From contig JBEKHS010000004.1 of assembly GCA_050012155.1 (NCBI GenBank), forward strand, positions 124,001-188,000: a stretch of 64,000 bases of DNA. Reading direction: 5' to 3'. Numbering within the stretch: the first letter of the stretch is position 1; every line of letters starts with the position of its first letter. Origin of the DNA: Sulfotelmatobacter sp050012155. Its GTDB lineage: Bacteria > Acidobacteriota > Terriglobia > Terriglobales > Acidobacteriaceae. Shown piece after piece: positions 25,943-34,600 of this stretch. A model generated the notes under the pieces. The model was not told the DNA's origin. It did no database searches and was given only the letters and a program-made list of their open reading frames with translations. The position numbers and the translations under genes are program-made.

Positions 25943-27088
25943 TTAAGCCGTTCCCCAGATCTCACTTAATACACGCTGGAAATTCGCGCCCAGCACCTTT
26001 TCGATAACAGTTGAGGGCTGGCCACGCTGGGCCAGTTCCTCGGCGATGATCTCCATGTGATCGGGCCCGTTCAGATCGGGCACATAGGGATAGCGGTCCT
26101 CGCCCGGCGCCCCTATGCCGAGCTTCTTGCGGCGCGCAATGTCGGCCTCGAAGTCGGCTTTCTGCGCAGGGGTGAGGACGACCTTTTGAATGGAGCCATC
26201 GGAGCCGATGCCAACATGGTCCGCTCCGCACACATTGATGGCATGCAGCAGGTGATCGAGTACATGCTCGCGAGTCGGCACTGTTGGAGAGGCAACCAGG
26301 TAGGGCATGAGATACACGCCGAAGTATCCTCCGCGATCCGCCAAGGATCTGAGAATTTCGTCGGGTTTGTTGCGTGGGTGCGAATAAATTGCGGCGCATC
26401 CGGAATGAGAGATCAGTACCGGTTTTGAAGAGGTGGCAATCGCTTCGCTCGTCGTGCGGTATCCGCTGTGGCTCAGGTCAACCGCGACTCCAATTTCGTT
26501 CATCTTCTTGATTGCAGCGATACCGGCCTTGCTCAACCCGGCATTCCCCGGCTCGAGACATCCGTCGCCAAAGGCGCTGCGGTTGTTGTAGGTGATCTGC
26601 ATGATGCGCACCCCAAAGTTGCGGAAGGTCTGGATGCGCTCAGGATCGTCTTCCAGAAAGGTCGTGTACTGAAAACCGGGAATGACGCCAACCTTGTTGT
26701 TCTGCTTGGCGCGGGCGATATCGGAATGTTTGCGAACGATTCCAAACGCCTCAGGATACTTCTCAACCAGCCCCTCCAGCCAGGCAATGTTCTTGACCGT
26801 ACCCTCGAAGTCGCGGTCTGAGAGTGTGCAATTCACGGCGGTGATCCCCGATTGCCGAACCAGCGTGACCAGTTCTGGGCTGGGCAAGGTCTCCAGATCG
26901 AGAAACGGAGCGCAGAGCGAATCGATCACGATGGCGTTCTTGTAAAGTTCGTTCACGTAGAGTTCGTTCTTGTAACGTTCGGTGTTGTCCGGCGAAACAG
27001 TTGCACGCGGACTCGCGAACAGGCGGGGAGCAATGCATGCCGCAGCAGATAGCTTGAGAAAGTTGACTTGAAATTCTCGGCGATTCAA
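25943..27088 (-). CDS. M19 (renal dipeptidase)-like exported protein with altered metal site
   Basis: This 381-residue protein has a twin-arginine-like leader (NRREFQ...FLKLSAAACIA). The TIM-barrel blocks of M19 membrane dipeptidases are clear: QTFRNFGVRIMQITYNN, GLSKAGIAAIKKMNEIGVAVDLSHSG, and ISHSGCAAIYSHPRNKPDEI. The two later zinc-binding histidines (DLSHSG, ISHSG) remain. The first metal motif (normally D-x-H-x-D) reads DSLCAPFLD, and the bridging Glu of GVEGG reads GFQYT. It may bind one metal or be inactive. It faces the alpha-oxidation operon tail-to-tail. Confidence 0.8.
   Translation of the reverse strand: MNRREFQVNFLKLSAAACIAPRLFASPRATVSPDNTERYKNELYVNELYKNAIVIDSLCAPFLDLETLPSPELVTLVRQSGITAVNCTLSDRDFEGTVKNIAWLEGLVEKYPEAFGIVRKHSDIARAKQNNKVGVIPGFQYTTFLEDDPERIQTFRNFGVRIMQITYNNRSAFGDGCLEPGNAGLSKAGIAAIKKMNEIGVAVDLSHSGYRTTSEAIATSSKPVLISHSGCAAIYSHPRNKPDEILRSLADRGGYFGVYLMPYLVASPTVPTREHVLDHLLHAINVCGADHVGIGSDGSIQKVVLTPAQKADFEADIARRKKLGIGAPGEDRYPYVPDLNGPDHMEIIAEELAQRGQPSTVIEKVLGANFQRVLSEIWGTA
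26936..26980 (-). repeat. Three tandem 15-bp repeats inside the M19-like gene
   Basis: On the coding strand the units are GAACGTTACAAGAAC, GAACTCTACGTGAAC and GAACTTTACAAGAAC, encoding ERYKN-ELYVN-ELYKN just after the leader. The repeats lengthen the linker in frame. Confidence 0.8.
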
Positions 27089-27189
27089 AAGCGAGCCCTC
27101 AAAACTTTCGGAAGCCGGATTATACGACCGTGCCGGCGAGAGGTAAAATATCTTGAACGCGCGTTCTCGCCCCGCCAGAGGAGGTGCTT

Positions 27190-27888
27190 GTGTTTACGAC
27201 ACTCAAAGTGGGCAGACAAGCGGGGCTGACGATTCTTCTCGCCGCCCCACTCTTATTCGGTCAACAAAACCCTTCGACGCCGAACCTGGCGGCCGCGCAT
27301 GAGTTTCCCGTGACCCTGGAGCAGAAGGTGGTCGCCGGGACGACGCCGGCCGGAACCCAGATCAAGGCGAAATTGGTGAGCGCTACTCTGGTGAGTGGAG
27401 TGGTCATCCCGCGAGGCGCCACTTTATTCGGCGAGGTTGTCGAGTCGTCGGCAAAATCTGCTTCCAGCCCCTCGCGTCTTGCCCTGCGCGTGGATTCTGC
27501 GGAGTGGAAGAATGGTTCATCTCCGATCAAAGTCTACTTAACGGCCTGGTACTACCCCATGGCAGGGATGCCGAATCAAGACCTTTCCTATCAACCGGCA
27601 GACGCCGCACAGAGCAAGAAAAATTGGAATGGGGCGGGCACCTACCCCGACCCGAACAACCCCGCATCGCGGCCGTTTCCTGGCGGTGACCAAAGCACGA
27701 ACGCAGGCAACGGTGCCGCGGCCTCGCCGTCATCAGCGATTTCGACCCATCGAGTCTTAATGAATAATGTAGACTCGATCATCAACGCCGACGGAAGCGT
27801 CACTCTCACCTCAATGCACTCCAACATCAAACTGGATAAGCTGACGACTTATGTGCTGGCAACGGCCGATCTGATTCCGAAAAAATAG
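27190..27888 (+). CDS. Small secreted protein with TrbI/VirB10-like beta-barrel segment
   Basis: GTG 27190 has GGAGG five bases upstream (a second in-frame GTG at 27184 overlaps that site), giving 232 residues with a signal peptide ending LLFGQ. The block VVAGTTPAGTQIKAKLVSATLVSGVVIPRGATLFGEV resembles the barrel strands of TrbI/VirB10-type domains found in many acidobacterial secreted proteins. The role is unknown. It is convergent with the TPR gene. Confidence 0.7.
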   Translation: MFTTLKVGRQAGLTILLAAPLLFGQQNPSTPNLAAAHEFPVTLEQKVVAGTTPAGTQIKAKLVSATLVSGVVIPRGATLFGEVVESSAKSASSPSRLALRVDSAEWKNGSSPIKVYLTAWYYPMAGMPNQDLSYQPADAAQSKKNWNGAGTYPDPNNPASRPFPGGDQSTNAGNGAAASPSSAISTHRVLMNNVDSIINADGSVTLTSMHSNIKLDKLTTYVLATADLIPKK

Positions 27889-27935
27889 CCGGACGACTCG
27901 TTAACGTACACGGGGCCACGCAGGCCGACATTTCG

Positions 27936-29108
27936 TTACGGCGGAAGCGGCGGCGGCGCGGCTGACATCTTAGATGCCAGTGAATCTTCTGTCTCGTGCA
28001 ATTCTCGAACTTTGGCAAATTCCTTCTGCGACTCCGCATTATTGCCCATCGCCTGGTAGATGCGCCCTAGGCGGTAGTGAGCATCGGGCTGCGTGGAATC
28101 CAATTGCACCGCGCGTTGCAGCGCGGCGACGGCTTCTTTGTACTGCTTGCGTCGCGTAAAAACCGCTCCGAGGTCAACATAGGCGAGGCGAAGGTCGTTC
28201 TTGAGGCTTACTGCTCTTTCCAGCAAGGAAAGAGCGTCGTCCAAATTCGCTTTCTTCATTGCGATGTCGCCCAGATACGCAAGAGCCTGAGGATGATTAG
28301 GATCGTTCGCCAACTCATTCCGAAACTCGCGCTCGGCGTCTTCGTATTGGTGCGACTCCCAGTAAAGATAGCCGAGACCAAAGTGCACATTCGGCTCTCG
28401 CGGCGAAACTTTGGCCGCAGCTTCAAACTCCGCAATCGCTTCCGGAGTTCTGCGGAGACCGTCCAGGGCTTCGCCACTTAGCATGTGAGCCGAGGCGGAA
28501 TCCGGATCATGCTGCAGAATCTGTTTGAACTCGGTTAGAGCGCAAGAATATTTCTTTGCCCACAGGCAGCTCTGGGCCAGCACTTCATGCAGTTCCGCGT
28601 TTGCTGGGTCTGATTCCGCCGCTACCTGCAAAGCGTCGCTTGCCTCCGCAAAACGCTTTGCGCCGTAATAGCTGAGCCCCAGAAGCGTGGACGCCTGCAA
28701 GTTATGCGGATCGGCGGCGAGGGCGGCGTGAAGTGGAGCGATGGCTTCCTCGAAGCGCCCCTGTTTGAACTCGGCCAGCCCCAGATTCAATTGCACTCCT
28801 GGCAACTTCGGATTCAAGGCGAGCGCCTTCCGATAAGCCGAAGCAGCCTGCGAATAATCCTGTTGCTTCGAGAGAACCACGCCCAGGCTGGCAAAGGCTG
28901 AGGCATCCGTAGGATCTTCAGCGGTCACTGCGCGCCAGGCGTTCGCAGCCTCGGTCAACTTTCCCTGGCGCTCAAGCGCGATCGCGTCCGCAGGAGTTGT
29001 TCCCTGCCCGCTTGCACTGACCGATAATAAGCAAACCAACCAAAGAAGTGTCTGAAAACTACCTGGCGCTTGGAACCGCAGTCGAGTCGACAATCCGAAG
29101 TTCGCCAT
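27936..29108 (-). CDS. Exported TPR-repeat protein
   Basis: The 390-residue product has a signal peptide (LLWLVCLLSVSASG) followed by about nine tetratricopeptide repeats (pattern A-x-x-x-G-x-x-L, A-L-x-x-x-P) to residue 365 and a Pro-rich tail. TPR scaffolds mediate protein contacts. Similar exported TPR proteins often neighbour Oar-type TonB receptors in Acidobacteriota, as here, where the receptor gene lies upstream on the same strand behind a terminator. Confidence 0.85.
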   Translation of the reverse strand: MANFGLSTRLRFQAPGSFQTLLWLVCLLSVSASGQGTTPADAIALERQGKLTEAANAWRAVTAEDPTDASAFASLGVVLSKQQDYSQAASAYRKALALNPKLPGVQLNLGLAEFKQGRFEEAIAPLHAALAADPHNLQASTLLGLSYYGAKRFAEASDALQVAAESDPANAELHEVLAQSCLWAKKYSCALTEFKQILQHDPDSASAHMLSGEALDGLRRTPEAIAEFEAAAKVSPREPNVHFGLGYLYWESHQYEDAEREFRNELANDPNHPQALAYLGDIAMKKANLDDALSLLERAVSLKNDLRLAYVDLGAVFTRRKQYKEAVAALQRAVQLDSTQPDAHYRLGRIYQAMGNNAESQKEFAKVRELHETEDSLASKMSAAPPPLPP

Positions 29109-29191
29109 ATCCCATTAATGCCGCTTCAGAAAGGTTTCAGACCAAAACGTCTCCCCGTGAAACCTAACCTTGCCGTGAATTATCTCCTAAC

Positions 29192-29230
29192 TAAAACGCC
29201 CCGCCCACGAACATTTTTCGTGGACGGGGC
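29192..29230 (-). terminator. Rho-independent terminator after second TonB receptor
   Basis: The arms 29198-29211 and 29217-29230 pair over 14 positions with one mismatch (GCCCCG / CCACGAA against TTCGTGG / CGGGGC) around a 5-base loop. On the minus strand this is followed by GTTTTAG. Confidence 0.75.
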
Positions 29231-29252
29231 ATCCGGCTCTTGGAAGCACTGC

Positions 29253-32200
29253 CTAGTAGATCAGCTTGAGGCCGAGCTGGAATTCTCTCGGATCAAAAGC
29301 GTTAGTGACGGCGCCGAAGTTGCTGGCCCCTACGTTGAGGCTGATGCCGCCGTTGTTGGCATCGCCCTTGAACTGCGTATGGTTCCAGGTGTTGAAGGCA
29401 TCCGCGCGGAACTCGATGCGGCTGCCTCGTTCATCGCTGATGACGAAACTCTTGAAGAGCGACAGGTTCCAGTCATCCCGGCCAGGGCCGCGTAACCCGT
29501 CAAAGCCCAGGGTTCCGTAGCAGTCTGGGCCTGTGGCGCAAGCGGGCTTCGAGAAGGCGGTCGGATTGAACCATTCGGCGGCGGTCTTCGGATAGGAGAT
29601 ACTTCCGCTCAGGTCCGGCCGGTTCCCGGAATAGCCGCCGGGAAATACGCTCGCGGCATTGGCGCCGCTCACTCCAAGATTGATCGGCGCCCCCGATTCT
29701 ATGGTGACGATCCCCGCTAGTGCCCATCCTCCTACGGTTGCCCGCAGCAGGTGGCTATCACTGTTCTTCAAGAACGGGATCTGGTAGACAAAGTTCACGA
29801 ATGAAACGGCGGTGCGGTCAAATATAGACGGGCCAACGTCGTACTTCGTTCCCACGTAGGGGTTGGTGACGGCGTTGAGGTCGCCGCCGCTCCCGGTACC
29901 CGTGTTGGGATCGATTGCCCGCGAGATCGTTAAGCCATATTGAAGTTGTAGATCGCGGGCCACGTTCCCGTGCAGATCAACCTGGAGGGCGTTGTAATGC
30001 GCATTGGCCTCGTCCTCCGACAGACGAATCGCGCCGAAGCCTGAAATTCCGTACAACTGGTTAAGACCGGCTTCGTTATTAGCGACCAGAGCCGGCAAAC
30101 TAGCTTCGGGCGGGAGGTTGATTTCCCGATAGTCGTTCTCATGCCGCCCCTGGCTACCGACGTACGACACGGCGAATACGGCCCTGGCCCCCAGCGCCTG
30201 CTGCACGCCAAGACTGTACTGGTAGCTTGTCGGCGGGTGGTAATTGAGGGCGATGCCCGTGATGCCGACGGGAAGAACCGGCAAATCCGCGGAGCTGATA
30301 GCAGCGCCGGTGTTGACGTTGAGTCCCGGGTTCGAAAGAGAAACGCTGTGCACGGTGGGGCTGGCGTCGAACGGAGTGTTCGTCGCTCCGTTGTACATGT
30401 CGTTGCCCTGAATGCGATCGTACATGATGCCAAAGCCACCGCGGAGTACGGTCTTGCCTTGTCCGGTAAGGTCATAAGCAAAGCCGACGCGTGGACCGAA
30501 CTGTGGCCAGTAATTGTTCACGAGACCCTTGGGAATTCCACCTACCCCACCAATGCCAATGCCGTTCGTGTAGAACTGTAACCCTGCCAAGATCGGGTTG
30601 GAGCTCGTTCCCAACCCCGGACTGGCGCCGGTGCAGCCGACATTAAATGTGCCCACCTGAGCACCGGAACAGATATTGCCGCTGCCATCGGTCCAGAACG
30701 TGGGAATCTCAGACGCGCTGTACAGATTGGGATAGAAGTTCGCCGACTGCTGATTCGCCTCATAGGTATGAGGGGCCCCGTCCCAGCGCAACCCGAGATT
30801 CAGGGTCAATCTGTGATTTACCCGCCAGTTATCCTGGACGTAAGCGGCGTAGGATACGTTATTCCAATGGCCGCTGGACTTGACTGCGTCCTCTTCATAG
30901 GACGAGCCATAACCCAGCAGGAAGTCGGCAAAGTCCGATCCGCAGCTTGTAACATTCGGGACGGGGACGCATCCGGGTAGAGTTGTGAACGAGCCGTTGA
31001 AGGTGTAATTACCTTCCGTGTTGGCGAAGTAGTCTTGCACCTTCTTATAAAGCGCCCAACTGAACCCGAGTTTGATCTGGTGCGCGCCCTTCGTCCAGGA
31101 AATGTCGTCACGCAACTGGTAGTCATTGGCCGCGTTATTCCACGGGGTCCAATTGGCAGTGAAGTCCGTTCCCGTACTGCCACCCAGGTCGATCGACGGG
31201 ATGCGGTCATCGACATTGGGCCCCGTAAACAACCGCGGCACACTAAAGCCGGTGGGCTGCGCAAACAAGCCCTGGGGGATGATGTGGATGCGGTTGCCGT
31301 CATAGTTAAACGCCGTCTCGTTTAGCAAGGTCGGACTAATCACATACGTAGTGTGAATCACGGCGCTGTAGGAAGGATTGCCGAAGACATCGCTTATTGT
31401 GGGCACGTTATCGCCGCTCCACTGTGTCTCTCCGTAAGTCTGCGAAACCTGCTCAGAAACCCAGTGCCCGAACACCGAGAACTTGCTGCTGAATTGGTGG
31501 TCGACGCGGGCGATCTCCTCGCGCACGGTGGTAGGTGAGACGTTGCCCCCCTGGAATTGGGCGCCGTTGTTGGCCGCGGGGAAGATACCCGCACTAAGCA
31601 AGGTTGTCGCGTTACTGTTGAACAGGCAATCGGGAATCGTATTGTTGGGGAAGGGCTGGCCGGGCATGAGCGTGGCCATTACGGCGGGGGAGCAGCCCGC
31701 TCCGAAACCAGGAAGCGGGCCTCCGTTATAAATGGGAACCGAAATGATCTGGCTTGCGCCGTTGGGAAGAGTGGTGGGAATTACCGCACCAGTTCCTGCG
31801 CCGCCTGCGTCGGGATACTCGCTCGCTACCGGAACGGTTTGGTTGTACACACCGCCCTCATTCAATCTCCGCCATTCCATGTTGTAGAAAAAGAAAGTGG
31901 GGTGACTCTTATACAAAGGAACCTGGCCTCCGGCATTGAAGCCAAATGTGTTGAATCGCAGTTCGGCAACCTTTTGGGGCGCGGGGTTGAAGTAGTTGCG
32001 CGCATCGAGCGCGTCGTTGCGCAAGAATTCCCAACCGGAAGCATGGAACTGTTTAGTTCCGGACTTGACTACCGTCGTAATGGTTGCGGCGCCGGCGAGG
32101 CCGTACTCTGCGCTGTAATTAGAAGTCATGTTGGTGAATTCCGCGATCGCATCCATGGAAGGCATGACGCTGGCGCTGCTGCCGCCACGGTCGAGGTTTT

Positions 32201-32840
32201 CACCGCCATCGAGGAGCTGGAGGTTGTGGCCGGCGCGCTGGCCGTTGATGCTGACGTTGCTGTCTCCGCTAACCGCCGTGGGCGTGATGAAGTCTCCCTG
32301 AATGCTGGACGCACCCGGTGTCAGGGCGAAAAGCGTGTAGACGCTGCGGCCGTTGACGCCCAGCTGGGACACCTGCTCGCCGGTAATCACGGAACTCACC
32401 TCGCTCGAGTCCGACTGCACATGGACGGCAGTCGCTTCCACCGTCACTTGCTCTTCCACCGCGCCGACTTTCAGTACAAAATCGACACGGGTGCGGTCGT
32501 TAACGTTCAGGACGATGTCGTTTTTCTCGGCCCCACCAAATCCGGAGGCTTTGGCGGCGACGTTGTAGTGTCCGATGGGAAGATCGGGTGCGGTGTACTG
32601 CCCGGTGGCGTTGCTGACAGTCGTGCGCTTTTCCCCGGTTTCGACGTGAGTTACCGTTATGTTCACATTAGGAATGACCGAGCCCGAAGGATCGGTAACG
32701 GTTCCGAGAATCGTTGCCTCCTGGCCGAACGCCTGAAACGAAAATGCGAAGAGGAACAAGCAAGCAACTGCGAAGGCCAAAATCGGGTGTTTCACGGCGA
32801 CAGCGACACGGCTGGCAAATCGAGACAGGCGAGCGTGCAT
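29253..32840 (-). CDS. Oar-type TonB-dependent receptor
   Basis: The 1195-residue receptor has a long basic leader with signal helix (ILAFAVACLFLFAFSFQAFG), a carboxypeptidase-regulatory-like domain (about 44-125; GTVTDPSGSVIPNVNITV), a plug with LLDGGENLDRGGSS near 210, and a barrel ending in LGLKLIY. It imports an unknown polymer or oligomer. A LacI-type regulator lies immediately upstream on the same strand and a palindromic operator sits between them, so its expression is probably controlled by that regulator's sugar ligand. Confidence 0.9.
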   Translation of the reverse strand: MHARLSRFASRVAVAVKHPILAFAVACLFLFAFSFQAFGQEATILGTVTDPSGSVIPNVNITVTHVETGEKRTTVSNATGQYTAPDLPIGHYNVAAKASGFGGAEKNDIVLNVNDRTRVDFVLKVGAVEEQVTVEATAVHVQSDSSEVSSVITGEQVSQLGVNGRSVYTLFALTPGASSIQGDFITPTAVSGDSNVSINGQRAGHNLQLLDGGENLDRGGSSASVMPSMDAIAEFTNMTSNYSAEYGLAGAATITTVVKSGTKQFHASGWEFLRNDALDARNYFNPAPQKVAELRFNTFGFNAGGQVPLYKSHPTFFFYNMEWRRLNEGGVYNQTVPVASEYPDAGGAGTGAVIPTTLPNGASQIISVPIYNGGPLPGFGAGCSPAVMATLMPGQPFPNNTIPDCLFNSNATTLLSAGIFPAANNGAQFQGGNVSPTTVREEIARVDHQFSSKFSVFGHWVSEQVSQTYGETQWSGDNVPTISDVFGNPSYSAVIHTTYVISPTLLNETAFNYDGNRIHIIPQGLFAQPTGFSVPRLFTGPNVDDRIPSIDLGGSTGTDFTANWTPWNNAANDYQLRDDISWTKGAHQIKLGFSWALYKKVQDYFANTEGNYTFNGSFTTLPGCVPVPNVTSCGSDFADFLLGYGSSYEEDAVKSSGHWNNVSYAAYVQDNWRVNHRLTLNLGLRWDGAPHTYEANQQSANFYPNLYSASEIPTFWTDGSGNICSGAQVGTFNVGCTGASPGLGTSSNPILAGLQFYTNGIGIGGVGGIPKGLVNNYWPQFGPRVGFAYDLTGQGKTVLRGGFGIMYDRIQGNDMYNGATNTPFDASPTVHSVSLSNPGLNVNTGAAISSADLPVLPVGITGIALNYHPPTSYQYSLGVQQALGARAVFAVSYVGSQGRHENDYREINLPPEASLPALVANNEAGLNQLYGISGFGAIRLSEDEANAHYNALQVDLHGNVARDLQLQYGLTISRAIDPNTGTGSGGDLNAVTNPYVGTKYDVGPSIFDRTAVSFVNFVYQIPFLKNSDSHLLRATVGGWALAGIVTIESGAPINLGVSGANAASVFPGGYSGNRPDLSGSISYPKTAAEWFNPTAFSKPACATGPDCYGTLGFDGLRGPGRDDWNLSLFKSFVISDERGSRIEFRADAFNTWNHTQFKGDANNGGISLNVGASNFGAVTNAFDPREFQLGLKLIY

Positions 32841-32861
32841 CCCAACCTCCGATGTGATTAC

Positions 32862-32873
32862 GTTAACGTTAAC
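32862..32873. promoter_or_regulatory. LacI-type operator palindrome upstream of TonB receptor
   Basis: GTTAACGTTAAC is a perfect 12-bp palindrome centred on AACGTT, within TTACGTTAACGTTAACGAA, 22-33 bases before the receptor start. It is the natural target of the neighbouring LacI-family gene. Confidence 0.6.
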
Positions 32874-33033
32874 GAACCCCGCAAAGCTTGTAGTCCTTTT
32901 CCGCCGCCACTGTCAAGAAAAATCTCAAATAGCTGAAATTAAATAATTTGATCCGGGCGTTGGAGGTGTAGTCGCGAGAACGCCGTCCACCAAAAAGAGG
33001 GCGTCCGGTAGGGGTGCATCTGGATTTGAATTC

Positions 33034-34158
33034 TTAACTTCCTATGCTTTTGGTGGTTTCGATGTGACTGGGGATCCGAAGCGCGGAATCATCAAACCTC
33101 GCTCCGGCCAGCCGGATCTCCCGGAACAGATGCAGGTTGGATGACATTACCACCCCAGGACTGAGATGAACCGTGGGCGGAAACGGCGCTTTGCTCGTCA
33201 GATGGTCAGCCATCAGCCGCACAGCCATTTGACCCTGACGGTGAGGCTGTTGATAAATCGAGGCAGTAATCGTGCCCTTTTCGAAATAGGGGGACATCTC
33301 CGCGAAGAGATCCGTGGTTATCAGTTTCGTTTTTCCCGCGAGGCCTCGAGCGCCGAGCGCGCGGCATACCGGAAGACAATTGACCGTATTGACGTACAGT
33401 CCGGCCAGGTCTGGGACACGGCCCAGAAGATCGAAAGTTTTCTGGAAGCTCTCGTCTTCGTCCTCATGTCCTTCGATCACGCTCACAATCTCGCCCCCGG
33501 GACAGTGCCGCGGAAATGCGTCGGAAAACCCCGCGGTTTTCCGGCGGTGATCCTCGGCACTCAGCATGCCCGCAATTACAGCCACTTTGGAGCCTGGCGG
33601 CGCGAATTTGCCCATCAGTTCGCCCGCCAGGCGGCCATTTAGCAAGGGCTCCACGCAAACGATGGTGGAACGCTGGCTCTCAGGTGCATCGGTCGAGACG
33701 CACACCACCCGAATGCCGTTTTCTTCGGCTTCGTCGATCAGGGGCTTCAAACCCTGCGGACTTCCGGCGGTAACGATGATTCCATCGACGTGGTTTGCGG
33801 TAAGTTCCTTGAACGCTTGCGTGTCGTTTTCACCCAAGGCGTGCACCGGACGATTCACAAATTGAATGCCCAACGGGGCCACGCTGCGAGCTTCATCCAA
33901 TACGCCGCTCCAGAGCTGATCGTAGAAAAAATGTATTTCCCGCGGTATGCAAACTCCGATGCGGGCGCTCGCTTTGGAAACTGACAAGGCCCGGGCTGCC
34001 AGATTTGGGGTGTACGCGATTTGTTCTGCGACCCGCAGAATCCGCTGCCGAGTCGATTCATTGATGCCCGGCCGTCCATGCAAGGCACGATCGACCGTCC
34101 CAATCGAAACATCCGCCAACTCCGCAATTAGATGGATTCCACGTTTATTTTTTTTCAT
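33034..34158 (-). CDS. LacI-family transcriptional regulator
   Basis: The 374-residue product begins with the LacI headpiece (HLIAELADVSIGTVDRALHGRPGINESTRQRILRVAEQI, with TPNLAARAL hinge), followed by a periplasmic-binding-protein-like effector domain (IGVCIPREIHFFYDQLWSGV, DGIIVTAG, AGMLSAEDHRRKTAGF, ITTDLFAEM). The headpiece has VDRAL where most members have VSRAL. It should bind a sugar-like ligand and control the downstream TonB receptor through the 32.86 kb palindrome. Confidence 0.9.
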   Translation of the reverse strand: MKKNKRGIHLIAELADVSIGTVDRALHGRPGINESTRQRILRVAEQIAYTPNLAARALSVSKASARIGVCIPREIHFFYDQLWSGVLDEARSVAPLGIQFVNRPVHALGENDTQAFKELTANHVDGIIVTAGSPQGLKPLIDEAEENGIRVVCVSTDAPESQRSTIVCVEPLLNGRLAGELMGKFAPPGSKVAVIAGMLSAEDHRRKTAGFSDAFPRHCPGGEIVSVIEGHEDEDESFQKTFDLLGRVPDLAGLYVNTVNCLPVCRALGARGLAGKTKLITTDLFAEMSPYFEKGTITASIYQQPHRQGQMAVRLMADHLTSKAPFPPTVHLSPGVVMSSNLHLFREIRLAGARFDDSALRIPSHIETTKSIGS

Positions 34159-34530
34159 TCCCTGATCCCGCCCGCAATCGCAATATTCTAAGCCAGCCTG
34201 CCATCCCTCTGCTTTGTAGGCGAAAGATCGCGCTCATTTGAGGTTTCCCGTTATCCAAATATGTTCAGCCGCCGAAGAATCGGATATGGGAGTTCCGTGT
34301 ACGTTGACGGTACCTATCCTGCGTCGTGTGTTGTACACCCGCAGGCGGCACTGAATCAATATGCGAAGGAGTTTTTCCCTGCGGGAGATCGGCAAGGTTA
34401 CGTCGGTGAGAGATTGCGGTGAGACGGAGTAATCTGTGACATCGCAAACGTCACAGCGCTCCGGCGCCCGCCTGAGGCTGCCATCGCTGGCCCTGTTGTC
34501 TTGTCTTAATTTTCCCGCTGAGCAGGATTT
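34159..34530. other. Intergenic region with an inverted repeat
   Basis: I see no gene here. CTGTGAC (34434-34440) and GTCACAG (34450-34456) form a perfect 7-bp inverted repeat with a 9-base spacer. No U-run follows, so an operator is more likely than a terminator. Confidence 0.4.
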
Positions 34531-34561
34531 GAAAGGCAAAGCGCCCGGGATGCCCGGGCGC
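34531..34561 (-). terminator. Terminator of the giant repeat protein gene
   Basis: GCGCCCGGG (34541-34549), a 3-base loop and CCCGGGCGC (34553-34561) form a perfect 9-bp stem. On the minus strand it is followed by TTTGCCTTTC, 40 bases beyond the stop codon. Confidence 0.75.
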
Positions 34562-34600
34562 TGGCCCGCTTTTCAGCGCGATGCTCCCTCGTCCATTCAG

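Noticed and set aside
31557..32936. 459-codon plus-strand open frame
   Set aside because: It is antisense to the second TonB receptor, has no domain I recognise, and is explained by high-GC shadow coding.
34434..34456. CRP/FNR site (TGTGA...TCACA)
   Set aside because: The spacer between half-sites is 11 bases rather than 6, so it does not fit the CRP consensus.
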